Below are positions 22,320 to 32,140 of a stretch of DNA of 64,000 nucleotides, piece after piece. Origin of the DNA: Selaginella moellendorffii (Eukaryota > Streptophyta > Lycopodiopsida > Selaginellales > Selaginellaceae). Location of the stretch: positions 1 through 64,000 of the forward strand of contig NW_003314415.1 in assembly GCF_000143415.4 (NCBI RefSeq), given 5' to 3'. Numbering within the stretch: position 1 is the stretch's first letter; each line of letters begins with the position of its first letter. Made by a program: the position numbers and the translations under genes. A model generated the notes under the pieces. It was not told where the DNA came from, searched no databases, and saw nothing but the letters and a program-made list of their open reading frames with translations.

Positions 22320-23239
22320 TTAGTTTACGAAGAGTGCCCAGTCGTGAACTTTGAGTGTTCTAAGGATCGTCTGGAAGACTTCCAGCGCGGAAGAACAGCC
22401 AGCCACAGCCGCTGGAACTGCGAATCCCGATCCACCCGATGCAGCGCTTTCGCTAAGAGCACTGGAGCAACGCATAGGAAAAGATCAAATCACCACTCAC
22501 TGCTCGCTCTTCGATTTCGCAGTACCTTATGTAAAGTGGCTCGTAGACGGAGATTAGAACATCAGTTTTCACGCTCCGCAGCCTCAGATTCGCCATATAA
22601 ATCTGTGATATCGTCGATGAGATCTTAGAACTCGTGATAGAAAAGCAAGGAACCTACTCTCACGATGTTAGCAGCGTCGGCACTTTGCCTGGATTTGGAG
22701 ACTTTCTGGAAGAACAAAATCGCGAAATTCTAGAAGAGAAACAAAGAATCGAGAGAGCATACCAGTTTTCCAACCGCGACGCCTTTGACAATCGATGGAT
22801 CGAGGAAAGGAACATCTCCTGGCTGGAGCTGGCTCACGCTTTCCATTTCCTGAGCGCACGGAGAATGAGAAAAAAAAAGAGAGATTGTTTCATACCATAA
22901 GAGCGTCCTGTTCGCTCGCAAGATCTTGCAAGAACCATGACGCGCTTTGCTCATCCGGAATCTCTGGCTTGAGCTCCAGAAGCTCCACAATCACGCTCTC
23001 GTCGCGTGATGCATCCGCAAAAACCTCCTATCGCCAAAGAAGTTTGTAAGAAATATTTTGAAACACTTGCGAGCTCTTGCCTGATTATCTGGAACCTCCC
23101 TGATGTTGCTCACGGTCTAGAGATTCTCCACAGTGAATCAATCGATCAATCAAGAGAAGGACGAAGAAACCTGGAATCTCGTGGGCAGTGAGCAGCTGAT
23201 CGCGCCTCCGAACAGGGGCTGCTCTGCAATGCGTTCCAT
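22320..23239 (-). CDS. MOG1: MOG1-like Ran guanine-nucleotide release factor
   Basis: Short exons join into a MOG1 protein, which binds the GTPase Ran and helps nuclear transport. Exon 1 (ATG at 23239) reads MERIAEQPLFGGAISCSLPT. Then follow DVSNIREVPDNQ, EVFADASRDESVIVELLELK, SASWFLQDLASEQDAL, ESVSQLQPGDVPFL, KVSKSRQSADAANIVR, and ANLRLRSVKTDVLISVYEPL. The last exon encodes VPAAVAGCSSALEVFQTILR with the tail KVHDWALFVN and a TAA at 22320-22322. All recognisable MOG1 blocks are present. The start codon is 29 bp from that of the divergent ALKBH6 gene. Introns are about 40-70 nt. Confidence 0.88.
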
Positions 23240-23268
23240 AAACCCTAAAATATTTTCTAGGGTTCTTG
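23240..23268. promoter_or_regulatory. 29-bp bidirectional start region with inverted telo-boxes
   Basis: Between the MOG1 and ALKBH6 start codons lies a single 29-bp spacer. It holds AAACCCTA (23240-23247) and, in inverted orientation, TAGGGTT (23258-23264), separated by an A/T-rich centre. AAACCCTA is the telo-box, common in leaders of plant housekeeping genes. Both 5' leaders must begin inside the neighbouring gene, so the two transcripts overlap. Confidence 0.7.
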
Positions 23269-24274
23269 ATGGAGCTCAGCAAATATGCCGTGGGACGCGT
23301 CGATAGCATCTTCTACATTCCGGATTTCATCACTGCCGCCGAGCAGAGCTTCCTGCTCCATCAGGTAAGGCGCTTCATCGGTCGATCGAGGAGCATCCAT
23401 TTTCTGTGTAGGTAAATTCCGCTCCTAGCTCGAAATGGAAGACGCTCACGAATCGGCGGCTCCAAAACTGGGGTAATCTCCCGGTTTTCTAGGATTTTTC
23501 TTGATCTTGCAGAGGATTTCTCAGGTGGAATCGTCGAATCGAATGGCCTCGTGCCTCAACCATGTTGGTACATTCTCGCTCATTCTTTTTCCTTTCTATC
23601 TTAGCAGACTTCTAAGAGAATGTGATGATTCCAACAGTGCCTTCTTGGCTCACAAAGATCACCGAGAAGATTTCTAGCGTGACAGGACTGTTTCCATCGC
23701 CGATCAATCACGTCCTCGTCAATGAATATCTTCCGGGCCAGGGAATCATGGTAAGTTTATCATGATTTCTTCCAAAACTATGATTTCCTTTTCGTTCATG
23801 CTCGCAGCTCCATCAAGATGGTCCAAGCTATTTTCCCGTAGTAGCAATTCTCTCTCTCGGCGCTCCAACTCTGATGAGATTCAAACCGCACCTTCGATTG
23901 ATCGAAGCCACGAAGGATTTGGAAAAAGCGCCAGAGAACACAAGCGTGGCTTTGCTGCCTGGAAGCTTGCTAATCTTCAAAGATGCTGCCTATCAAGGTA
24001 ACTGCAAAGCCTTCTTCCTTCCAAGCTCATCGTTTTCTCGAGTCTCAGACTATCTCCATGGGATTGACGAATCCAGAGAGCATCGTCTGGACGACAATGT
24101 AAGCTCGATCTTTTCCCAGTTTCTATGTTTCGATTAAAAACCGTGGCTGATTTTCAGGTCTCTAACACTCATCTTCTCGATCCAAAAACATCCATTCTCC
24201 AGCAAAACGAAGCTCGCGTTTCTCTCACTTGCCGTTTCGTTCCAAAGCTCCGGCGAAATTTCATCAAACTATAG
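23269..24274 (+). CDS. ALKBH6: AlkB homologue 6, Fe(II)/2-oxoglutarate dioxygenase
   Basis: The exons encode an ALKBH6-type oxygenase. It starts MELSKYAVGRVDSIFYIPDF, continues APSSKWKTLTNRRLQNWG, then VPSWLTKITEKI, FPSPINHVLVNEYLPGQGIM, LHQDGPSYFPVVAILSLG and VALLPGSLLIFKDAAYQ. It ends in DYLHGI, RVSLTCRFVPK and a TAG at 24272-24274. The HxD iron ligands are in LHQDG; the distal His is in DYLHGI. The RxxxxxR pair that binds 2-oxoglutarate fits RVSLTCR. The family repairs alkylated nucleic acids or has roles in stress response; the substrate of ALKBH6 is not settled. One exon around 23520-23640 has unclear borders. Confidence 0.86.
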
Positions 24275-24310
24275 ACATGATAGTCGCAATTTCATCAAAC
24301 TATAGACATG
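24258..24310 (+). repeat. Tandem duplication covering the ALKBH6 stop codon
   Basis: The string AATTTCATCAAACTATAGAC followed by ATGA appears twice, 30 bp apart. The first copy contains the ALKBH6 stop codon (24272-24274). The second copy lies in the trailer. Coding of the first copy is unaffected. Confidence 0.85.
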
Positions 24311-24425
24311 ACAACACTAGAGACATAGAAAATGCTTGTACTGAGAATATGCCGGTTTAAAAAGGTTTTAAAGGAAGGAGGCAAAACTTCAATGAGCATT
24401 GTGAGGGAGAAGCTCCCCTCAATCC

Positions 24426-26730
24426 ATGGCGGCGGCGAAGCGAGGGGTGCGCTCCAAGACGGCGGCGGTGGCGATCGAGGCGCCGGCGCCAAAGAAGATC
24501 CGGATCAATCCCGTGGTAAGGCGCTGCCCTATCGATGTGCAGGGTAGCTCGCGCGTGCTCCAGAACGCGATCGGCGAGATATTTCGGCGCAGCAATGCCA
24601 GCGGCCTCAGCTTCGAGGAGCTCTACAGGTAAAATCTCTGGGATTCTCGTTTGATCGATCGGGCGATCTTTCCATGGCAGGCATGCCTTTAATCTTTGCC
24701 AGGGCAATCACGCCGCCAAGCTCTACCAGATGTTTCGCGAAGAGCTCGTCCGGAACCTCGCGGTCTACCGGGATGGCGTGTTCGCGGCCGCCGACACTGG
24801 ATCCATGTTTGAGGTCTTGGACGAGAAGTGGCTGGAATTCTCGCGAGCGCTCCAGCTGATCAGGGCTTTGCTGAATTGCATGGACAGGACCTATGTGATC
24901 CGGTACAGGGAGAGGTCCGTCTATGACTTGGGGCTGGAGCTATGGAAGGTGGAGGTGGTGAGCTCGCCAAAGCTGCAAGCCGCGCTCACGGGTTTTCTCC
25001 TGGGCGAGATCCACAAGGAAAGGTCCGGGGAGATGATTGACAGGAGCAAGATGAGGAGGGCTGTGCAAATGCTCATCGAGCTCGACTACAAGATATATCT
25101 TCTCGTGGTGGAGGAACCATTCATCGCGGCTTCCAAGGATTTCTACTCGATCGAGAGCCAGCAGCTGATGGCTTGCGGGGACTGCTCCGCGATGCTCAAG
25201 AGGGTGGAGCGACGACTCAAGGAGGAAAGCGTGAGAGTGTCGCGGTACCTCTCGGAGAAAACTGGGCCAAAGATCAGCAGGGTGGTGGTGGATATCTTCG
25301 TCGGGAAGAACATAAAGCAGCTGGTGGATATGGAGAACACGGGGCTCGAATTCATGCTTTCACAGGACAGGTTGGACGACTTGGCACGCATGTACGAGTT
25401 TTTGCAACACTGGGACGAAGGAGGGAAAGAAATTCTAGATGGTTTGACGAGGCATATCAAAGCAAACGGTGCGCAGCTCGTCCAGGATCCCGAGCGCCAG
25501 AAGGATCCGGTGGCTTTCATCCAGCTGCTGCTAAGTTTCAGGGAGAAGTACGACGCGATAGTGAGCTCTTCGTTCAAGAGAAACAAGGCCGTGGCCGCGG
25601 GTTTGGAGGTGGCTTTCGTAGAGGTCGTCAACTTAAACCGCAGGCTACCGGAGTTTCTTTCGTTGTTCCTGGATAACAAGCTTAGGCAAGGTGGCAAATC
25701 GGATAGTGGTGGCTCGGACGATCCGGAAGCTTTCATGGACAAGGCGATGCTCATCTTCCGGTACATCAACGAAAAGGACATGTTTGAGAAGTACTACAAG
25801 CACCACCTCGCGAAACGGCTGCTCCTGTCCAAGTTCGCCGAGGACGAGCTCGAGAGGAGCCTCATCCTCAAGATCAAGACGGTGTGCGGCTACCAGTTCA
25901 CGAGCAAGATCGAGACCATGCTCAAGGACATGAGGACCTCGGAGGATCTCATGCAGCGGTTCAGGAACATGCAGGCAAACATCAACGCGGCGATGAACAT
26001 CAACGTCCAGGTGCTCACCACCGGATCCTGGCCGGCGTACGCGTCGTCCTCGCAGTGCATACTCCCGAGAGAGGTCCACGGGCTGTGCGAGAGGTTCAAG
26101 ACGTTCTACCTCATGGAGCACAGGGGCCGGCGGCTAACTTGGCAAGGAAACCTCGGCTCAGCGGACTTGAAGCTCACCATCGATGACACTACGAAGACGC
26201 TGAGCTGCTCGACGTACCAGATGTGCATCCTCATGCTCTTCAACGATTCCGACCGGCTGAGCTACAAGGAGATCAAGGACGCGACGGGGATCCAGCAGGC
26301 GTCGGAGCTCAAGAGGAACTTACAGTCGCTGGCGCTGGTCCGGGGCAAGAACGTCCTCCGCAAAGAGCCCATGAGCAAGGAGATTGGCGAGATGGACGTG
26401 TTCGTGTTCAACGAGGCGTTCACGAGCAAGCTGGCCAAGATCAAGATCTGCACGGTGGCGGCGCAGAAGGAGACTGGCGAGGAGAACTCCCGGACGAGGG
26501 AGAAGATTGAGAGCGACCGGAACCCGCAGATCGAGGCGGCCATCGTCCGGGTGATGAAGTCGAGGCAGCGGATGGAGCACAACAATCTGGTGAGCGAGGT
26601 GATTGCGCAGCTCCAGTCGCGATTCACTCCAAACCCGGCGGTGATCAAGAAGCGAATCGAGGCGCTTATCGAGAGAGATTACCTCGAGCGGGACAGAGAT
26701 GACAGGAGAACGTACTGCTACTTGGCATGA
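24426..26730 (+). CDS. Divergent cullin-3 paralogue
   Basis: Two exons (24426-24628 and 24681-26730) encode 750 aa. The intron sits at the same place as in CUL3, after SNASGLSFEELYR. Choosing the acceptor at 24680 gives YRHAFNLCQGNHAAKLYQMF, which keeps frame; the AG at 24708 does not. The cullin core is kept: EKYYKHHLAKRLLLSKF, CGYQFTSKIETML, VLTTGSWPAY. The neddylation site region is EAAIVRVMKSRQRMEHNN, and the end is RRTYCYLA. The N-terminus differs: a basic MAAAKRGVRSKTAA extension, and RRCPIDVQGSSRVLQNAIGE in place of the CUL3 block with YAEKTWKILED. That segment contacts BTB partners in CUL3, so adaptor choice may have changed. The frame is fully open, so the gene is probably functional. 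Confidence 0.88.
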
Positions 26731-27138
26731 AGAAGAAGAAAAAGATCTTCTTCTCGACTGGATCGGATCAGCAAGATGGCCGGCGTGTGGCGACATTCCG
26801 TCTTTTTTATTTTTAACACCTTTTTCTTCTTGCTCACTGCATTACAGGTTGGTCCGCGTCCCAATCCAAGAGTGAGAGACATGGAGAGGTTTTCGTCGTC
26901 TTTATTCCAAAGAAGTGAAAGTACCACTTCTCTCCCTCTCCTACAAAAAGAAGAGGTCCTAAGGCTTGCATTTCTTTCGAACACACCGAGGAAGGTGGCG
27001 GTCGCGTCATACGGTCCAAATGTTTGTAAAGATGCTGCAATTGCCCACCTCACTCACTTTTTCCCCTTTCCGGCCTTTAGAATCCACAGCCTTTAACGAT
27101 GCTCCTCCAAAAACGGATAGAACAGAATCTTCAGCGAC
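26731..27138. other. Intergenic, no supported gene
   Basis: The stretch contains the trailer of the cullin paralogue and no long conserved frame. Short frames on both strands lack recognisable motifs. Confidence 0.5.
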
Positions 27139-27248
27139 GGTCAATATAGGTCAAAATTAGTCAAAGACAGTCAAGCAGCCTGTCAAACATAGTCAAGCCG
27201 GTCAAAGAAAATGCCAATGACGGTCAACATAAGGTCAACTAGAGTCAA
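27139..27248. promoter_or_regulatory. Array of ten W-box cores (WRKY sites)
   Basis: Within 110 bp the plus strand has ten GTCAA pentamers, the reverse of the W-box core TTGAC. Nine fit the full site (A/G)GTCAA; the other is TGTCAA. All have the same orientation, with spacings of about 8-17 bp. W-boxes bind WRKY factors in defence and senescence. The array ends about 170 bp upstream of the TATA box of the HMA gene at 27536, its most likely target. Confidence 0.75.
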
Positions 27249-27419
27249 CTCAAGAGACAGCGACGTGGAGAGTGGGGCCCGCCTGGCACTACTAAAGCTC
27301 AACGTATCGCGGGTAAAAGATGGAAGGCACTCCTTTGTGTGTGTGTTTTGTCACAAGTTTGCTTGCGCTCTAGCGTTTGCTTAGCATGCCTATGAGCCAA
27401 AAAGCAAAAGAAAAAGAAA

Positions 27420-27426
27420 TATAAAG
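27420..27426 (+). promoter_or_regulatory. TATA box of the HMA gene
   Basis: TATAAAG lies 110 bp upstream of the ATG at 27536, downstream of the W-box array. The following leader is rich in CT (27478-27495). Confidence 0.6.
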
Positions 27427-27535
27427 GGGCTGTCTGCCTCGAGCGAGATAAGAGGCACCCCCTCGAGTAGCTCCTCTCGTCTCTCTCTCTCTCTCGACCG
27501 CGAAAGGAGACAATCAATCAATCGCGCTTGTAGCA

Positions 27536-28213
27536 ATGAGGAAGGTATTTGGAATCTCTGATCACAGTGTAACTGATTTCATCTGATATCTACATTGTCT
27601 TTGTTTTTGTGTGGCGGCCCCCCTTATCCTCGATCGATTCCTCTCCCCTCTCGCAGCTCACTTTGAAGGTTTTTATGTCCTGCGGCAAGTGCAAGGACAA
27701 GCTCGTGAAGCAGCTCAGCGAGGTCCCAGGTAGGAAGCCACGAAAAAAACTCGCTTTTTTGATCGATCCGTGAGAGGGAACTTCTTTGCAGGCGTGAGCA
27801 AAGTGGAGCTAGTTGACGGCTCGACGCTGATCATCACCGGCGACTTCAAGGCGAACGAGGTGCTGGAGGCTAGCGGCAAGCGGCGAAAGTGCCTGGCGGT
27901 GGAGTCCATGGAGGAGCTGCCGGATCCTCCGCCACCGCCACCGCCGGAGCCGGAGCAACCCTCGGCGCCGCCCGAGCCGGAGCCAGCGCCGCCCGAGCCG
28001 CCCAAGCCCGAGGAGGAGCCGCCAAAGCCCGCGGAGGAGCCGCCGAAAGAGGAGCCCCCTCCTCCGCCACCAACGCAAGTCATCTGCGTGGATACATGGC
28101 CCAGCGAGTTCGCAAAGATTGGAAAGCTCCCCGGCGGCATCATCGTCCTCGTCAAGAATTTGATCCTCTGCCCCCACAACAACCAAGTCTCCGACTGTGA
28201 TTCCTGCTGCTAG
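27536..28213 (+). CDS. Heavy-metal-associated (HMA) domain protein with Pro-rich linker
   Basis: Three exons of 9, 73 and 422 nt encode 167 aa. The HMA-like fold spans residues 1-60: KLTLKVFMSCGKCKDKLVKQ, a CxxC metal site, then VSKVELVDGSTLIITGDF. A Pro/Glu-rich linker follows (about residues 80-122), then a conserved-looking segment (ICVDTWPSEFAKIGKLPGGI) and a Cys-rich end, CDSCC. The exon 1-2 layout is identical to that of the His-rich protein at 32950-34093, so the two are paralogues. HIPP-type proteins often end in a farnesylated CaaX box; here the end is -CC. It may bind Cu, Zn or Cd, or act in stress or defence signalling. No signal peptide is seen. Confidence 0.82.
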
Positions 28214-28310
28214 TAGCTTGATCAGTTCGAGGTACGTAGAGATCATCGTCGAATAACTTCTAGAAACTTCACTCCTCCCCAACTCAAAGAATCCAATAAA
28301 AATCAAAACT

Positions 28311-30254
28311 TTAGCACGATCCAGAGATGATTCCATTTGCCAGGAGAACATAGCTCGATGCTCGCGAATCCAGGCTTTCGATCACGCCATGGCCGAGCTT
28401 CGCAGGGATCTCTCGGCTTGCCAGGCACGTCGATTCCAAGACCCCCGGCTGGAATGGCATCGTGTCTACGAGCTCGCGAGCGTCTCTCCATCGCCCAGCT
28501 CGGGCCAGGAGATCCACAATGCAACAGTAGTGCTGCTTAGTCGGGGTAAAGCCGTGATCGAAGATCATGGACTGGAACAAGCTCCACGAATCGCGGAGAG
28601 TTCCTCCGTGGCTCGCGGCGGCCATTAGAGATAAGAAACACCCTTGGTCGGGATCTTCCGCGGCCAGTCTCATTGATTGAAGCAAATAGAGACCCTGGTG
28701 TGAGTGGCCAAGGCGCGAATATGCCGCCACCATGGTGGTCCATGACACTATGTCGCGGTCGGGCATCATCTGGAAGAGACTCCACGCAAGTACAAGATGC
28801 CCCGAACGGGCATATGCGTAGAGCATCACGTTTGTGGTCGCCGTATTCCGGGCAGGAATCGTATCGTAAAAGAGTCGTGTTTGCCGCAAGCTGCCAAAAT
28901 CCGCATATGCCGTTAGCAGTGCGTTGAAGGACACCGTACTTCTCTCGGGCATCATGGAAAAGATTCGTTTTGATTCTTTAAAATACCCTTCCTGGGCATA
29001 TGCTGAAAGCATTGTTGTGTAGGTAATGAGGTTTTTTATTGGGAGGGAATCAAACCGGCATTTGGCTTCCTCGAGCTTGCCGGATATTCCAAGGACAAAA
29101 AGGCCCGTGTTGGAGGAGACTAGGTCGAGCTCTGGAATGAAAATTAGAGTCTCTCTGGCGTCGTGTATTTGCCCATTCTGGGCGAATGCTGTAAGCATTG
29201 CGTTCCATGAGACGAGATCTCGCTGGGGCATGCTGTGAAAGATCTCTTGCGCCCAATCCACTCCTCCATTGTGAGCCAGCGCTGTGATCATCGCGTTGCA
29301 AATGATGATATCCCTCGCGGGAGCGTCGTCATAGATGATCTTGGCGAGATCCAGGCGCCCTATCTGGGAATAGGTGGTGAGCATTGTCGTCCAGGCGATT
29401 AGGTCTCGCTCAGGCATCGTGTGGAAGATCTGGCACGCCAGATCGATGTTCTTGCTCTCGGCGAACGCGTCCAGCAGGATCGTCCATGCGACGCGGTCTC
29501 TCTCTGGCATCTGATCGAACAGGAGCGTCGCCGCAGCAAGATTCCCGCTTTTGGCGTAGCCGGAGAGCATCGCGGTGAAAGAGAAGAGATTGTGCTCCGG
29601 CATCCCGGCGAAGATCGTTCTTGCGGCGTCCGCTAGGCCGGATTGTGCGTAGAACACCAGGATCGTGCTCCAAGAAACTAGGGTTCTTAGCGGCATTGCG
29701 GAAAAGAGTTCTTGGATCGATGAAAGATCGCCACTCCGGGAGAATGCAGCGAGCATCGCGTTCCAGGACACGAGATCGCGCTGCGGCATCGCTTCAAACA
29801 CGCGCATCGCGTCCCTCAATCGGTTCTTGTGCGCGTAGGCAACGAGCATCGTGGTCCAGCTTCTCAAATCCCAGCCAGGGAATCTATCGAATAGCTCTCG
29901 CGCGTGATCTAGATCCCTGGCCTGCGCGTAGGCGTCCAGCATCGTGTTCCAGGCGCCCAGATCGGCGAATGGCGTGATGGAATCGAAGACTTGCTTGGCG
30001 TCCACCAGGCATCCATTTCTTGCCAGGGCCGAGAGGATGAGGTACCAGGAGAAGGGATTTCTTGCGTCGCCCAGGCCGATGAAGGTCTCTACCGCCTGCC
30101 TGACGTTGCCGGATCTGCCACACGCATCGATTCGTTTGTTCGCGAAGAACACATCGATCTTCTTCTCGGCCGCTGGCAGGGACAATCTTTGGCAGGATTG
30201 GGAGGTCATTGACAAGAACGATCGATCGTTCTTGATCAGGTTGAAGGAGGTCAT
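28311..30254 (-). CDS. PPR protein with long run of short (S-type) repeats
   Basis: This intronless frame of 647 aa starts at an ATG at 30254; a second Met at 30209 is also possible. It has some fifteen tightly repeated units of about 31 aa. Examples are LGAWNTMLDAYAQARDLDHA, LVSWNAMLAAFSRSGDLSSI, LFSFTAMLSGYAKSGNLAAA and IVSWTTMVAAYSRLGHSHQG. The end carries HYCCIVDLLARAGRWRDARE and a short truncated E-like part; DYW is absent. The repeat type matches its divergent neighbour at 30257. It likely binds organellar RNA; the target is unknown. Confidence 0.85.
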   Translation of the reverse strand: MTSFNLIKNDRSFLSMTSQSCQRLSLPAAEKKIDVFFANKRIDACGRSGNVRQAVETFIGLGDARNPFSWYLILSALARNGCLVDAKQVFDSITPFADLGAWNTMLDAYAQARDLDHARELFDRFPGWDLRSWTTMLVAYAHKNRLRDAMRVFEAMPQRDLVSWNAMLAAFSRSGDLSSIQELFSAMPLRTLVSWSTILVFYAQSGLADAARTIFAGMPEHNLFSFTAMLSGYAKSGNLAAATLLFDQMPERDRVAWTILLDAFAESKNIDLACQIFHTMPERDLIAWTTMLTTYSQIGRLDLAKIIYDDAPARDIIICNAMITALAHNGGVDWAQEIFHSMPQRDLVSWNAMLTAFAQNGQIHDARETLIFIPELDLVSSNTGLFVLGISGKLEEAKCRFDSLPIKNLITYTTMLSAYAQEGYFKESKRIFSMMPERSTVSFNALLTAYADFGSLRQTRLFYDTIPARNTATTNVMLYAYARSGHLVLAWSLFQMMPDRDIVSWTTMVAAYSRLGHSHQGLYLLQSMRLAAEDPDQGCFLSLMAAASHGGTLRDSWSLFQSMIFDHGFTPTKQHYCCIVDLLARAGRWRDARELVDTMPFQPGVLESTCLASREIPAKLGHGVIESLDSRASSYVLLANGIISGSC

Positions 30255-30256
30255 CG

Positions 30257-32140
30257 ATGGATCGAACGAAGGTCACTGGCAGGAAATTTTATCCATGGAT
30301 TGTTCTTGAGAAAGGGGGCAAAATGCAGAGGAAAGAATGCCTGGATCTCATCGCATCCGCAAGAACCCTATCCGCGGCAAAGAAGATCCACGCCTCGATC
30401 CAGGGCTTCCTGGACAGCCGCAAGAACGATCTCTTCCTCGCCAACAAGCTAGTGGAGATGTATGGCAAATGCGGTAGCACCGAGTACGCCCGGCGGATCT
30501 TTGATCTCATGAGCGCCAGGGACGTCTTCTCGTGGGATATGATGCTCTGCGCCTACGCTCGCAATGGAGACGTCGAATCGGCCGCGCAATTGTTCCTGGC
30601 CATGCCGCGGCAGCATCTCATCTCCTGGAACATCATGCTCTCGGCGTATTCCCAGACCGGGCATCTGGATCTCGCCGGCCGCGTCTTTGATACGATGCCG
30701 CTGCGCGATCTCGTCTCCTGGAATGCGATGCTCACTGCGCTCTCACACGCCGCCGCTATCGATCGCACGATGACGTTGTTCGAAGCTATGCCGGATTGGA
30801 ATCTCCTTTCCTGGAACGTTGTCCTTGCCGCATTTGCCGAGAGGGGCCATCTTGAATCGGCCAAGAGGGTCTTTGATGCGATGGGCGAGAGGAGCTTGGT
30901 GTCCTGGACCGCGATGCTGCAGTGCTACGCGAGATCGGGCAATCTGGGTGATGCGAGGCGGATGTTTGCTGCGATGCCGGAGAGAGATCTTGTCTCTGCG
31001 ACAGCGATGATCGTGGCACTCGTCCAGAGCGGTGATCCTACCGCGGCAAAGGTGATGTTTGAGGAAATGCCGATGAGCGATCTCATCTCCTGGACTGCGA
31101 TGCTGGTGGGATTCGCGCAGTGTGGCCGGATTGACGACGCGAGAGCTACGTTCGAGGCGATGCCCGTGAGGAATCTCGTGTCGTGGACGGCGATGGTGGC
31201 GGTGTATGCGCAGAAGGGGAAGATGGATGAGGCGATGGCATTCTTCTCCGCGATGCCACAGCGGGATCTCATCTGCTGGAACTCAATGCTCGCGGCGTAT
31301 GCCCAGAATGGGCAATTGGAGGAGGCAAAAATGTTGTTTGACACGGTTCCACAGCGGGATCTCGTCTCGTGGACGGCGATTCTGGTGGCTTATGCCCAGC
31401 ACGGACACATCGAAGAAGCAAAGCGATTGTTTGATGCGATGCCACAGCAGGAGGTCGGGTGCTGGAACGCGATGCTCGCAGGGTATGCCCAGAATGGGCA
31501 TTTGGAGGATGTGGTGGTATTTTTTGGGGCAATGCCGCAGAGGGACTTGATCTCCTGGACGACTGTTCTATCGGCGTACTCGCAGCACGGCCGCCAGCAT
31601 GATGCTCGACGAGTATTTGATTCGATGCTGGAGCCTGACAGAGTTTCGTGGTCGGCCATCCTCGCTGCTTATGCCAACAACGGCGATTCCTTGCGGGCGA
31701 TCCAAGTCTTTCACGAGATGAAGATGGTGGAGCTCGCGGACGAGACGTGCTTCGTGTCCGCGTTCCTGGCTTGCAGCCACAAAGGCAAAGTTGAGCTTGG
31801 GAGGAGCTACTTTGGATCTATGAGCGTGGATTTTGGAGTAAAGCCGAGCAAGCAACACTACTGCTGTATGCTTGATCTTCTGGGACGCGCTGGACGCTTG
31901 GACGATGCGCAGGAGCTCATCTACACCATGCCGTTTGTGCCGAGTGCTCTGGACTGGACGTGCGTGCTTGCCGGGTGTCGGAGTCACTCGGATTCCAAGC
32001 ATGGAGCTCAGGCAGCCAAGTCCATTGTGGAGATGGATCCAAAACATGGTTCTGGCTACGTGCTGCTGGCAAACTTGGTGAGGAACTCTGCGAAGAAACC
32101 GGCAACAAAAACCAGTCCTGCGTGCTCCAAAGCTTCATGA
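30257..32140 (+). CDS. PPR protein with long run of short (S-type) repeats
   Basis: This intronless frame of 627 aa starts at an ATG at 30257. MQRKECLDLI at 30323 is a plausible alternative start, since repeats begin soon after. About fifteen units of 31 aa follow, for example VFSWDMMLCAYARNGDVESA, LISWTAMLVGFAQCGRIDDA, LVSWTAILVAYAQHGHIEEA and LISWTTVLSAYSQHGRQHDA. A terminal block (HYCCMLDLLGRAGRLDDAQE, then GSGYVLLANL) is E-like. No DYW domain follows. The high regularity suggests recent internal amplification. It is head-to-head with the PPR gene ending at 28311. Confidence 0.86.
   Translation: MDRTKVTGRKFYPWIVLEKGGKMQRKECLDLIASARTLSAAKKIHASIQGFLDSRKNDLFLANKLVEMYGKCGSTEYARRIFDLMSARDVFSWDMMLCAYARNGDVESAAQLFLAMPRQHLISWNIMLSAYSQTGHLDLAGRVFDTMPLRDLVSWNAMLTALSHAAAIDRTMTLFEAMPDWNLLSWNVVLAAFAERGHLESAKRVFDAMGERSLVSWTAMLQCYARSGNLGDARRMFAAMPERDLVSATAMIVALVQSGDPTAAKVMFEEMPMSDLISWTAMLVGFAQCGRIDDARATFEAMPVRNLVSWTAMVAVYAQKGKMDEAMAFFSAMPQRDLICWNSMLAAYAQNGQLEEAKMLFDTVPQRDLVSWTAILVAYAQHGHIEEAKRLFDAMPQQEVGCWNAMLAGYAQNGHLEDVVVFFGAMPQRDLISWTTVLSAYSQHGRQHDARRVFDSMLEPDRVSWSAILAAYANNGDSLRAIQVFHEMKMVELADETCFVSAFLACSHKGKVELGRSYFGSMSVDFGVKPSKQHYCCMLDLLGRAGRLDDAQELIYTMPFVPSALDWTCVLAGCRSHSDSKHGAQAAKSIVEMDPKHGSGYVLLANLVRNSAKKPATKTSPACSKAS

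Noticed and set aside
24700-24708. Acceptor TTTGCCAG in the cullin paralogue intron.
   Set aside because: Using it breaks the reading frame. The AG at 24680 keeps frame and yields YRHAFNL, equivalent to CUL3 YRNAYNM.
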